Shown piece after piece: positions 18,179-26,092 of a stretch of DNA of 64,000 nucleotides. The notes beneath the pieces were generated by a model. That model ran no database searches. It saw only the letters and a list, made by a program, of their open reading frames with translations, and was not told where the DNA came from. The number at the start of each line of letters is the position of its first letter. The stretch's first letter is position 1. A program made the translations under genes and the position numbers. Source of the DNA: Alphaproteobacteria bacterium (GTDB taxonomy: Bacteria > Pseudomonadota > Alphaproteobacteria > CAAHEQ01 > UBA3637); assembly GCA_017647405.1 (NCBI GenBank), contig JAGCKR010000062.1:1-64000 (forward strand), read 5' to 3'.

Positions 18179-18304
18179 TTACCAAACATCAAAGAAAAGC
18201 TTTGGAGCCTTTTTATTTAAAAAAGAAGCTTTAATCCCCTCACTTAACATACCTTTAAATAAGGAAGGATTTTTTTCTTTTATCACTTGTTTCAATCTGT
18301 TCAT
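18179..18304 (-). pseudogene. Relic of an ANK gene tail (41 codons)
   Basis: Between two ANK genes lies a 41-codon frame from ATG at 18304. Its end, EGIKASFLNKKAPK, lines up with the tail of the relic at 20897-21089 (KGLVKKWFYKKRAPK) and more weakly with the tail of the gene at 18327 (KGVLTSSLIKKQ). No repeats remain and no proper ribosome site is present. I read it as the surviving C-terminal end of a deleted array gene. Confidence 0.45.
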
Positions 18305-18326
18305 CCTATGCACGCATTGCCTCTTT

Positions 18327-19622
18327 TTACCCTTCGTTTTGGTGCTGTTTCTTTATTAAACTGCTTGTCAATACCCCTTTTTGAATCAAAACAGGCTCCG
18401 CCTTTTTCAACCATTTATTCAAAAAGTCTATACGACAATCAGGTATTGAATCTCTAAACATTCGATAAGTTTTTTCATAAACATCCCGAGCCGTTTGCCC
18501 TTTTTTATTCTGAATACTGGCATCCGCTCCTTTTTGAACAAGCATCTTAATATCTGTATTACTCGTTATGTGAGCGGCATGATGAAGCGCGGTGTTGCCT
18601 TGATTATCTTGAATATTCAGATTTGGTTTGTTTAACAAAAAGATTGCTAATCCCCACCCCCCCCAAGACAAGCCGCCTGCGGCTCTTGCAACATTCATTA
18701 AGGGTGTTATCCCTTTATTATCTTGCTTATTCACATCTGCTTTCTTTTCAAGTAAATAAGAAATGGCCATAATGGAAGATGAAAAATAAACTTCGTGCAA
18801 CGCCGTTTTTCCCGTCCAAGGTTCCACATAATTCACATCCATCCCTTCTTCTTCATGCAGAACGGCTAAAAATGCCGTATCCCCTTTTCTGGCAGCCCTC
18901 ATCCACACCTCTTCAATAGACACTCCATTTTCTTTCAATTCAGCCACTTTTTTTCTGGCCTTTTCCATTTCCGTTTGAGAAGGCAAATTCAAAGCTTCAC
19001 GATAAACTTTTTCTAATTTGTTTTCTTTGGCAATATCAAAAGCTGTTTTACCATTCTTATCTTTAATTGACTCATCAGCCCCATAAGCCCTTAAAATGGA
19101 AGCTTTTCTGGCACACCCCTTATTTTTCATAATTAAAGAAAGAGCCGTCAACCCTTCGTTATTTTGAGCATTAACATCAGCGTTCATTTCCAAAAGTTTA
19201 TAAACAAGCTCATAATCAATGTTATTATCCATGCTTTTATGAAGCACTGTTTCGCCCAAAGAATCCGTTTTTGAAACATCTGCCCCCTTTTCAATTAACT
19301 CTTCAACAAGAGACACATAATTCATATCGTTTAACACGGTTTGAGCCGATTCAACCAAGTGCATCAAAGGCGTTTTGCCCTCTTTATCCAAGATATTCAC
19401 TTCGGCGCCCTTTTCAATCAATCGAGACACATAGCAAACATATTCTTTATTTGAAAAGCAATACCCTAACAAAGAACGACCCTGTTCATCCAACGCATTT
19501 AAATCCATTCCGGATCGGATCATTTGATAAGCGTTTTTAATTGCTTCATCTTCTTGCAAAACCGTAGCTTTATGAATCAATTCCTCTAATTTTGAAATTT
19601 TTTTACTTGCTAAATCTGTCAT
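18327..19622 (-). CDS. Ankyrin-repeat protein, two ANK blocks
   Basis: A 431-aa protein. Block 1 (residues ~40-200): QGRSLLGYCF, EGKTPLMHLVE, LGETVLHKSM, EGLTALSLIM, NGKTAFDIAKEN. Block 2 (~250-380): TGKTALHEVYF, KGITPLMNVARA, QGNTALHHAAHI, KGQTARDVYEK. The end is WLKKAEPVLIQKGVLTSSLI followed by KKQHQNEG, the fullest example of the shared tail. AGGTG lies 7 bases before the ATG. Confidence 0.9.
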   Translation of the reverse strand: MTDLASKKISKLEELIHKATVLQEDEAIKNAYQMIRSGMDLNALDEQGRSLLGYCFSNKEYVCYVSRLIEKGAEVNILDKEGKTPLMHLVESAQTVLNDMNYVSLVEELIEKGADVSKTDSLGETVLHKSMDNNIDYELVYKLLEMNADVNAQNNEGLTALSLIMKNKGCARKASILRAYGADESIKDKNGKTAFDIAKENKLEKVYREALNLPSQTEMEKARKKVAELKENGVSIEEVWMRAARKGDTAFLAVLHEEEGMDVNYVEPWTGKTALHEVYFSSSIMAISYLLEKKADVNKQDNKGITPLMNVARAAGGLSWGGWGLAIFLLNKPNLNIQDNQGNTALHHAAHITSNTDIKMLVQKGADASIQNKKGQTARDVYEKTYRMFRDSIPDCRIDFLNKWLKKAEPVLIQKGVLTSSLIKKQHQNEG

Positions 19623-19631
19623 GTTTTACAC

Positions 19632-20900
19632 CTACCCCATGTTTTGTCTTGAATAATTGGCAAAATGCCTCTCCTTTGCCGGTTGAATAAAACGCGGATC
19701 GTTGCCAACAATTTTTTGAAGAAAAGCCAATCGATCAGCACATAAATCAGCAATTTTAGCTCTTTTATAACTATCAAAACGGTGTCTGATTAAAAATTCA
19801 GCCTCTTCTTTAAAATATTCAAATACTGTTTTACCCGTTTTTGTTTTCGCTGATAAATCAGCCCCGGCCTCCACCAAAGCTTGAACAATCGGCAGTGACT
19901 TTTCAATAAAGCAATATTGATGCCCCGTTAAGGCGTAAAAAAGAGCTGTTTTGGAATTTTTATCTTTTAAATTAACATCAGCACCCGCTTCAATCAACCG
20001 CTTTACTTTTGGCAAATTTCGTTCACAAACAGCCCTCATCAACAAAGAAAGCCCTTTTTCACCCAGTTGATTGATTTTTTCCGAATCAATCGGCATTCTT
20101 TGCGCCTCAATTTCCTCCATAAACTGAATTCTTTCTTGAAATATATCCCTATAACTTGGTTCAGATAACAAACTACATCTCTTATAACAGTTGTTGTTAT
20201 AAAGGTCCTTTATTTCCATCAAAGCTGTTTGCCCTTTATAATTTTTAATCAAAACATCTGCCCCGGCCTCAATCAATAATTTTGCCACATCCAGCGCCGT
20301 TTCTTTTTTATTAAAACAATCCGGATAAAGCGCATAAAAAAGAGCCGTTTGCCCCTCTTTATCCCTTAAATTCAAGTGAGCGCCGTTTTCAATCAAAAAA
20401 TGCACCGCGTCAACATCTTTTTTTAACGCAGCCAACATCAATCTTGTTTTGCGCTCAATCCCTGTTCGATCTAACTGATTTTCTTTTTGTTTATTTTCCT
20501 CAATCAACTGCCATCCGCTCTTTTTCCCGTATGACTCCTCAAGTAATGATAACAATGGTGAAAACTGTGAAGATGAAAGCATCTTGCTTTCGTTATATAC
20601 ATAAGCCCCATTTTCAAGCAAGATTTTAATATGCTCCTGATTTTTTTTGATAAGCGCAATATCAAGCGGCGAACGGCCGGAACCACTTAATTGGTTCACA
20701 TTTGCTTTCTTTTCAATCAAGAATTTTAACACATCGGATGGGCAAGAATACCCACACGCAGATAAAAGAACGGTTTGCATCTCCTCAATCGGATAATCAA
20801 TATCACTCATCCGGTCGGCAAGATATTTCACCTTATCCCACTTTTTTTCAGCCATATAATAAAAAATATCAATCAATAATAATCTATCTTTTTCAATCAT
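19632..20900 (-). CDS. Ankyrin-repeat protein, two ANK blocks
   Basis: A 422-aa protein with repeats around residues 40-100 (SGRSPLDIALIKK), 145-230 (KTRLMLAALKKD, EGQTALFYALYPD, KGQTALMEIKDL) and 275-370 (KGLSLLMRAVCER, NSKTALFYALTGH). The tail includes DPRFIQPAKERHFANYSRQN and ends MG. AAAGGAT lies 8 bases upstream. The ATG overlaps the stop of a decayed gene relic by the ATGA arrangement typical of this array. Confidence 0.9.
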   Translation of the reverse strand: MIEKDRLLLIDIFYYMAEKKWDKVKYLADRMSDIDYPIEEMQTVLLSACGYSCPSDVLKFLIEKKANVNQLSGSGRSPLDIALIKKNQEHIKILLENGAYVYNESKMLSSSQFSPLLSLLEESYGKKSGWQLIEENKQKENQLDRTGIERKTRLMLAALKKDVDAVHFLIENGAHLNLRDKEGQTALFYALYPDCFNKKETALDVAKLLIEAGADVLIKNYKGQTALMEIKDLYNNNCYKRCSLLSEPSYRDIFQERIQFMEEIEAQRMPIDSEKINQLGEKGLSLLMRAVCERNLPKVKRLIEAGADVNLKDKNSKTALFYALTGHQYCFIEKSLPIVQALVEAGADLSAKTKTGKTVFEYFKEEAEFLIRHRFDSYKRAKIADLCADRLAFLQKIVGNDPRFIQPAKERHFANYSRQNMG

Positions 20901-21089
20901 TTATTTAAATCATCCTTTGTTTTTGGCGCTCTTTTTTTATAAAACCATTTCTTGACTAAACCTTTTTGAATCAAAACAGAAACTTTTTTTAACCATTCAC
21001 CTAAAAAAAACAACGACTCTTAAACAGTTCCTTTTAAAAAATTTAAAACCCTCTTCATAAAAAAGTCTTGCCATATCCGGCAGATTTAC
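20897..21089 (-). pseudogene. Frameshifted C-terminal relic of an ANK gene
   Basis: Two frames together reproduce the end of the ANK gene at 18327. From 21071 downward the first reads ARLFYEEGFKFFKRN, matching ARDVYEKTYRMFRDS. After a frameshift the second reads LGEWLKKVSVLIQKGLVKKW, matching LNKWLKKAEPVLIQKGVLTS. The second frame ends in a TGA that overlaps the next ATG exactly as in intact array genes. An array member has therefore decayed here, leaving its tail. Confidence 0.65.
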
Positions 21090-21091
21090 CT

Positions 21092-21385
21092 CTATTCTTC
21101 ACGTTGTTTTTTGCAACTAATTGTCGCTTCTTTTGCACCCAAAACTATTGGATTTACCTCTCTTTTTTGAACTAACAAAGCGCCAGATGTTACCTGATTT
21201 TTTTGATTCGTTCCAGACAAATCATCAAAAACTTCTTTTAAAATCATCATGTTAGCCAAAATCCCCGTCGGAACTTCATCCCACAAAGACACGTTATTTT
21301 CAGGCTTTGGCATAACGCCGTTTTTTGAAGGGTTAAAATCAACCGCAGCCGTCTGAATATTCAAATTTTCTTTATTTTCAAGCAT
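21092..21385 (-). CDS. 97-aa orphan protein with the shared tail
   Basis: A small protein with no repeats and no family I recognise. The N-terminal half is polar, the centre (WDEVPTGILANMMILKEVFD) may form a helix, and the tail reads EVNPIVLGAKEATISCKKQR, the same Pro-aliphatic plus basic pattern as the ANK proteins. AAAGGAG lies 6 bases before the ATG and a consensus-like promoter is directly upstream. It is the first gene of the unit that leads into the ANK array. Confidence 0.7.
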   Translation of the reverse strand: MLENKENLNIQTAAVDFNPSKNGVMPKPENNVSLWDEVPTGILANMMILKEVFDDLSGTNQKNQVTSGALLVQKREVNPIVLGAKEATISCKKQREE

Positions 21386-21420
21386 AAAAACTCCTTTAAA
21401 AAGGCCTTTAAAGAGGTTTG

Positions 21421-21449
21421 ATTATACCATATTCAGAGTTATTCGTCAA
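21421..21449 (-). promoter_or_regulatory. Promoter leading into the ANK array
   Basis: TTGACG (21444-21449) and TATAAT (21421-21426) with a 17-bp spacer on the minus strand. No other promoter this good was found down to 1.2 kb, so it may drive the 97-aa gene and much of the 20-kb array. A CTTTAAA/TTTAAAG hairpin lies in the leader next to the ribosome site. Confidence 0.75.
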
Positions 21450-21533
21450 TATTTTTTTATATAATAAAAAACCTTAAAAAATCACTTATTCTGATCAAGC
21501 TTCTATTCAAATATCCATCTAAAAAAAATGCGT

Positions 21534-22865
21534 TTAAACAATTTGTTTATCATCGGCTTTTAAGAGCGAAACATCCGCCTGCTGTGACGCCATTAAAACA
21601 GCATCTGAATGATCGGCCAACTGCGCTGAAAGATTGCTATCTCTTTGTTGCAAATCACTTCTTGCAATACGTTCGCCTTTTAAATTTTTTTCTTTTAAAT
21701 CAATATGAAAGACCTCTTGTAACACACGCCGATGTTTATTTGAAATTTCCAAATAATCCAAATTTCCCTCATGAATAGAAGCTGACGTTGATTCCAAAAA
21801 ATAAAGCGATGTTTCAAGATCATACAAAGCGCGTTTATATCTTATTGATTTATTTGCTTTGGGAGGAGGAATATCCTCTGAAATCACTTGATCTGCCAGA
21901 TAAGAAACCAATGACTGAGGAAGCATCTCTTCAAAAGAAACCATATCTTTACCGGCATTACCATATCTTCTGATAAAAGACGCCCTGATTTCAGCTCTCA
22001 AACGGTCATCTTTGGCTCCTTCTTGCTGGCTTAAAGCATTCATCCGTCTTTCAACTTGCGCATCCACAAGTCGGGCCAATGCCCCGCTTTGATTCATATA
22101 GGAAAATCTTGTACCAATCGACGCATAAGTACCGGATACCGGCTTATCCAACGGCCTTAAAAAATCTCTGGCCGCTGTGATCTGATTTGAAAGAAAAAGG
22201 CTTTCAGGCGACTCCCCCTGATTGAGTTTTCTGAAATAATCCGCCTGTTCCTTGCCGGAAACACCGAAAAAAGAACGCACAATCGGATTATTCGCTTCCA
22301 ATGCCAAACTGCTTGACAAGGCATAAACTTCCGCTTCAGCATAAAAATAATGGTATTTTTGCACCATCGGATCCGTTGTTTTTGCCATTCTTAACAGCAA
22401 ATCATTTTGATTTTGGCGCATATGGGAAAATTCATGAATCACATTGGTAGCTAAAATATATTCCCGTGCTTCTTGCGCCAACTCAGAGTTAGGCAAAACA
22501 CCCAATGAACGAAAATGCGTTTCCAACATCTTGTTAACGGCATTGGGATAAACAACAATTCGATCATCCTCCTGCGAATTATATCCCCCCATCACCTCCC
22601 CTTGTGATGAAGAAAAATCCACTTCAATTTTAAAATCGGGATCTTGTTTTCTTTTGTTTTCAACAAAGGAGTGCATTTCTCTTAACGATATGCGACCGCC
22701 CGGTGTTTCAGCCATCCGCCTCATGGAACGTTCAAAAAACACACGATCTCTATGAAACCACCGGCCATTCACATCAAAACAGCTGATTATCTGTTGAAAC
22801 TCTTCTTCAAGTATCTTTTCCCCATTTGTTTGCAACCGCATAGCCTCACGCCCCTCAACCATCAT
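21534..22865 (-). CDS. Putative HEXXH metallopeptidase
   Basis: A 443-aa protein with a zinc-peptidase signature: H-E-F-S-H at residues 144-148 inside a hydrophobic helix (NVIHEFSHMRQ), and about 30 residues later YFYAEAEVYALSSSLALE, whose Glu could be the third zinc ligand (gluzincin arrangement). The helical C-terminal half has no recognised domain. There is no signal peptide or membrane segment, so it acts in the cytoplasm or is exported by a specialised system. It resembles the four HEXXH proteins at 27.5-34.7 kb only in this motif. The ATG at 22865 has AAGGA 6 bases upstream. Confidence 0.75.
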   Translation of the reverse strand: MMVEGREAMRLQTNGEKILEEEFQQIISCFDVNGRWFHRDRVFFERSMRRMAETPGGRISLREMHSFVENKRKQDPDFKIEVDFSSSQGEVMGGYNSQEDDRIVVYPNAVNKMLETHFRSLGVLPNSELAQEAREYILATNVIHEFSHMRQNQNDLLLRMAKTTDPMVQKYHYFYAEAEVYALSSSLALEANNPIVRSFFGVSGKEQADYFRKLNQGESPESLFLSNQITAARDFLRPLDKPVSGTYASIGTRFSYMNQSGALARLVDAQVERRMNALSQQEGAKDDRLRAEIRASFIRRYGNAGKDMVSFEEMLPQSLVSYLADQVISEDIPPPKANKSIRYKRALYDLETSLYFLESTSASIHEGNLDYLEISNKHRRVLQEVFHIDLKEKNLKGERIARSDLQQRDSNLSAQLADHSDAVLMASQQADVSLLKADDKQIV

Positions 22866-22882
22866 ATCATTTCCTTATTTTA

Positions 22883-22888
22883 AGTATA
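22883..22888 (-). promoter_or_regulatory. Extended -10 of the HEXXH gene
   Basis: TATACT preceded by TGA, about 18 bp before the gene start. No good -35 is visible. Confidence 0.35.
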
Positions 22889-22997
22889 TCACGGACGCCA
22901 AAAAAAGAAAAATATTTTTTAATCAACAAAATAATATCAGGAAAGGAAAACGCTTCATTTAAAGCTATAAAAACTTAAAATAACACCCTAAAAACAA

Positions 22998-23040
22998 TAA
23001 AAAAAAACGCTTTTCTTTACCTAAAAAGAAAAGCGTTGAG
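22998..23040 (-). terminator. Strong intrinsic terminator
   Basis: A perfect 13-bp stem (23006-23018 with 23025-23037) and 6-base loop, followed on the minus strand by eight or more T. It ends the repressor/membrane-protein unit. Confidence 0.9.
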
Positions 23041-23055
23041 TTATCTTAAAATATT

Positions 23056-23835
23056 TTAGCGATACTTTGAAAATTTTTGCGCCACCAACAGCGAAGCAAA
23101 ACTAAATGTAAGCGAAATCCAAATAACGCGATCGCCCCAAAAAGAGCCAAAATAAAATGAGGTGGCCACATTCATCACTTGCATCACAAAAATACTTTGA
23201 AAAAGCGTTAATTTCCCGCGTTTTTTCTTGCTGAAAAAAAGCCTTCTTAACCGACAATAAGCCCAAAATCCAAATATTTCTGGCAAATAACTAATCGGCG
23301 CCAACAAAATAAAATAAGGCGATTCTTTCATAATCAAAAAATAAACATCCGTTGAAAATAAAACGGCAATCGGCGGAATAAAAGTTAAAAAATAAAACCA
23401 AAACTCCTTAGGTGGCGGTAAATAAAACATTTCCTTTTGCGCATTTTTAAGCAAAAAAAGAAAGAAGATTAAAATAGCGCTGGAAAAAGCCGCCGTCAAA
23501 TAATGTTTACCAAACGATAAACAGCTCAATAAAAAGAAATAAACAGAATAAGACGAAATAAAAATAATCGGATAATTACGATCCCATTTTCGTTGAATAT
23601 TCCCCTGTTTATATCGTTTATAAAGCTGGTTAAACAACAACCCCAAAAAAGCCGGAATCCAAATCGTTCCCCACAGCAAAGGCGCAATTAACCATTGATT
23701 GGTTTGATTTCTTCCTCCACCTAAGGAAAGCATATAAGTAATTTCCAGCATATAAAACGGGATGAGCACAACATAAAGTATTTGGGGCATAGATTTGGCC
23801 CAAAATGCTTTTGATAAATAACGTTGAAAAAGCAT
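23056..23835 (-). CDS. Polytopic membrane protein, unknown
   Basis: A 259-aa protein with about seven or eight hydrophobic segments (near residues 17-37, 48-68, 88-108, 112-130, 148-168, 170-190, 215-235, 236-252) and basic loops such as YKRYKQGNIQRKW. I do not recognise the family. It lies 3 bp downstream of the repressor gene and shares its promoter, so its expression is probably set by that repressor. Confidence 0.8.
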   Translation of the reverse strand: MLFQRYLSKAFWAKSMPQILYVVLIPFYMLEITYMLSLGGGRNQTNQWLIAPLLWGTIWIPAFLGLLFNQLYKRYKQGNIQRKWDRNYPIIFISSYSVYFFLLSCLSFGKHYLTAAFSSAILIFFLFLLKNAQKEMFYLPPPKEFWFYFLTFIPPIAVLFSTDVYFLIMKESPYFILLAPISYLPEIFGFWAYCRLRRLFFSKKKRGKLTLFQSIFVMQVMNVATSFYFGSFWGDRVIWISLTFSFASLLVAQKFSKYR

Positions 23836-23838
23836 TTT

Positions 23839-24489
23839 TTATCCAATCATTTTTGTATATGAAATCACTCGACCAACAACCGTAACCATTTGATAATCCA
23901 TTGCTTTCAATGGCTTATATTTCGTGTTATCTGACATAATTTCAACCGAATTATCAAACGGATTAATCTGTAACCGTTTCACAACCAATCGATCCCCGAT
24001 GCAAAACAGATAAATCCCATCACTCACCGGCACTTGCGTTGAAATATCAACCCAAACAAAATCGCCCGAAGAAATGGTCGGTTCCATACTGTCACCCACC
24101 ACTTTCAAAATCTTAATATGCTCCGGTGCAACAGGGGTTAATTCCTTTAACGCATTTAAAGATAAACTTTGCCGGCCAATCACATTTGTTTCAAAATTAA
24201 CAACACCGTTACCGCAACAAGCAACCGCATCAACCATGTCAATTTGAATCATATCTGATTTTTCACCACCGTTTAATAACCATTGCCAATCCACACGATA
24301 TATTTCAGCATATAACATGGCCGACTTTTCATTTAAAGCCCGTTCTCCCGATTCATGCTTTTGATATTTTTGATAGGAAAAAAGCCGACCGCCATCTGCA
24401 TATTTTTTATAAAAATCCATTGCATCACGACACCCTAACTGTAACCGACATTGAAGCATACGTTGTGATTGCGAAAAATCTTTTGTCAT
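23839..24489 (-). CDS. CI/LexA-like repressor with S24 peptidase domain
   Basis: A 216-aa transcription regulator. Residues 1-70 resemble the helix-turn-helix domain of phage repressors. Residues 90-216 are an S24/LexA self-cleavage domain: Ser in VVGDSMEPTISSGDFVWVD, Lys in RLVVKRLQ, and a Cys-Gly in AVACCGNGV as a candidate cleavage site. The family binds operators as dimers and often responds to DNA damage or other signals. The inverted repeat over its own promoter supports autoregulation. There are no phage structural genes nearby, so it appears recruited or left over. AAAGGG lies 7 bases before the ATG. Confidence 0.85.
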   Translation of the reverse strand: MTKDFSQSQRMLQCRLQLGCRDAMDFYKKYADGGRLFSYQKYQKHESGERALNEKSAMLYAEIYRVDWQWLLNGGEKSDMIQIDMVDAVACCGNGVVNFETNVIGRQSLSLNALKELTPVAPEHIKILKVVGDSMEPTISSGDFVWVDISTQVPVSDGIYLFCIGDRLVVKRLQINPFDNSVEIMSDNTKYKPLKAMDYQMVTVVGRVISYTKMIG

Positions 24490-24520
24490 ATAAAAACCCT
24501 TTCATATTTTGCATATCTTT

Positions 24521-24557
24521 GTATTATAAATTGTATTATATTTAGAATGTATAATAC
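24521..24557. promoter_or_regulatory. Operator array for the S24 repressor
   Basis: Three copies of an 8-bp site: GTATTATA at 24521-24528 and 24533-24540 in direct order, and its exact complement TATAATAC at 24550-24557. The last two form a palindrome that covers the -10 box of the repressor promoter. I infer that the repressor binds here to control itself and the membrane-protein gene. Confidence 0.65.
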
Positions 24558-24576
24558 ACCAAAAAGAAAACGTCAA
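24548..24576 (-). promoter_or_regulatory. Promoter of the repressor gene
   Basis: TTGACG (24571-24576), 17-bp spacer, TATACA (24548-24553) on the minus strand, with the -10 inside the operator palindrome. Confidence 0.65.
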
Positions 24577-24603
24577 GCATTTTTTATTAAAAAAAACAAA
24601 AAA

Positions 24604-24632
24604 AAAGAAAGGAATTGTTTTATCCCTTTCTT
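24604..24632 (-). terminator. Terminator after the Trp-motif ANK gene
   Basis: GAAAGG/CCTTTC stem (24607-24612 with 24625-24630), extended by A-T pairs, followed on the minus strand by a long T run. Confidence 0.7.
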
Positions 24633-24659
24633 TTTTATATAATTATTATACAATCCTAA

Positions 24660-26078
24660 TTAAGATCGACCACCATCATTTTGGCTTAATCTGGAAATCA
24701 TTGCCATATCTTGCCGATTCAAGCCGATAGATTGATAATCCGCTTCGGTTAATTGAACCGGTGTGGCGCATTGGTGAAAGCGGTTAATAAGCCCCATCGG
24801 GTTTTCGCCCGCCTCTGCTTCCAACTGACGGTTCACGGCACCTGTTGCCATCAAGCGCATTTGATGAATTTTTTCATCGGAATAACCGGCCTCTCTTAAT
24901 TCGCCAATGGTCACGCCTTTAAAAACCTCCGTTGCATTTTCGGCTTTTAAATCATGCGCTGCCACCTCAATATCCGATTTTCCGCCAAGCCATGTGGGCG
25001 CATGCCGTTCCCAAAAGGAAAGACCTTCTTTTTGAGGACCTTTGTGTGCTGCCATATAATTATCATATTTTTCAACTTCTTCTGAGCTCCATCCGCCAAG
25101 AAAACTCGGCGCATATCGATCCCAAAAACCGGGGGCTTCAATATAGCCGGCAGCTTCTCTTGCTTTTTGAGCCGTTGCCAACTCTTCATCAGACCAACCA
25201 CCCAACCATGTCGGCGCATATTCTTGCCAAAAATTCGGAAATGCATGGGAAACATCCTGATTTAATCGCCCTCTTTCAGTGGCTAACTCTTCTTCTTGTT
25301 TTGCTCTTGTTTCGCTTCTTTCCTCTAATCCGGATTGATATAATTCAAAAGCCTCTTCTGCCACTTCATCAGCATGTGCGGAAAAAAGCGCTGCTTGATC
25401 TCGATAAGCATCCAACTTATCTTGATGTTCTTCCGGCACTTCCTTTTCAGCTGCCTCAGCAACAGCCAAATGCCCTTCCGCTTGCAGTTCCGCCGCTTGT
25501 AAAAACATTTGACGGCGGTCTTGCATATCTTGACTGCGTTCGCGCTCTTCGGTTGCTAACCGTTCTTCTGCAAGCGCTCTTACTTGCGTTGTTGTCCGCA
25601 CATCATTTTCACCGGTCTCACTTGCAACAGGCGTTACCCCCGGTCGTCTGGGTGCTGCCGGTCGCTCCGGTCTGGATGTTGGGGAACGTTCTGACCTTGA
25701 CGCTGTATTCTCAACAGGCGGATTGGCCGCTAACCAAGCCGCTGTTTTCCCCCCCTCACTTCTGACTCTGGCACCTAAGGCGGAATCATAATGCACATAA
25801 TCACTCACAGTTTCATTTGTGCTGGCGACTTTGTTTAAATAAGAGGCCCGTTGTCCTTCCGGCACGTGATCCAAAATCAAATTTGCAATTTCTGTTTGAA
25901 CTGCCGTTCTTTCGCCGTTCATATTAACAACCGCCCGAAATAAAGGCGTTATCCCATGTTCATCCGAAAAAACAGGAGATACTTTTTCATCAACAAGCAA
26001 TCGACGAACCGATTGAATATCGCCATCTCGTGCGGCATTTAAAAGAGCTTTTTGTTGTTCTGATAATTCACTTGCCAT
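24660..26078 (-). CDS. ANK protein with three FWxxxAPxxLGG motifs
   Basis: A 472-aa protein. Residues 1-110 hold an ANK cap and one or two repeats (HGITPLFRAVVNMNG). Residues 120-280 are a Pro/Arg- then Glu/Ala-rich linker, probably a long helix. Residues ~280-380 have three copies of an aromatic motif: FWQEYAPTWLGGWSDEEL, FWDRYAPSFLGGWSSEEV and FWERHAPTWLGGKSDIEV, spaced ~40-45 residues apart. The C-terminal ~85 residues end MISRLSQNDGGRS. I know no named domain for the aromatic motif. It lies 14 bp after the gene at 26093 and shares its transcript. No gene follows on this transcript, so its Q-N-D-G end is not there to provide a ribosome site. Confidence 0.85.
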   Translation of the reverse strand: MASELSEQQKALLNAARDGDIQSVRRLLVDEKVSPVFSDEHGITPLFRAVVNMNGERTAVQTEIANLILDHVPEGQRASYLNKVASTNETVSDYVHYDSALGARVRSEGGKTAAWLAANPPVENTASRSERSPTSRPERPAAPRRPGVTPVASETGENDVRTTTQVRALAEERLATEERERSQDMQDRRQMFLQAAELQAEGHLAVAEAAEKEVPEEHQDKLDAYRDQAALFSAHADEVAEEAFELYQSGLEERSETRAKQEEELATERGRLNQDVSHAFPNFWQEYAPTWLGGWSDEELATAQKAREAAGYIEAPGFWDRYAPSFLGGWSSEEVEKYDNYMAAHKGPQKEGLSFWERHAPTWLGGKSDIEVAAHDLKAENATEVFKGVTIGELREAGYSDEKIHQMRLMATGAVNRQLEAEAGENPMGLINRFHQCATPVQLTEADYQSIGLNRQDMAMISRLSQNDGGRS

Positions 26079-26092
26079 TTTTTTCTCCTTTT

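Noticed and set aside
23839-24489. Repressor taken as sign of a prophage
   Set aside because: No integrase, terminase, capsid, tail or lysis gene is seen within 25 kb on either side.
24932-25765. A 277-codon frame on the plus strand
   Set aside because: It lies wholly opposite the Trp-motif ANK gene, is rich in Leu, His and Pro as antisense frames are, and has no start signals.
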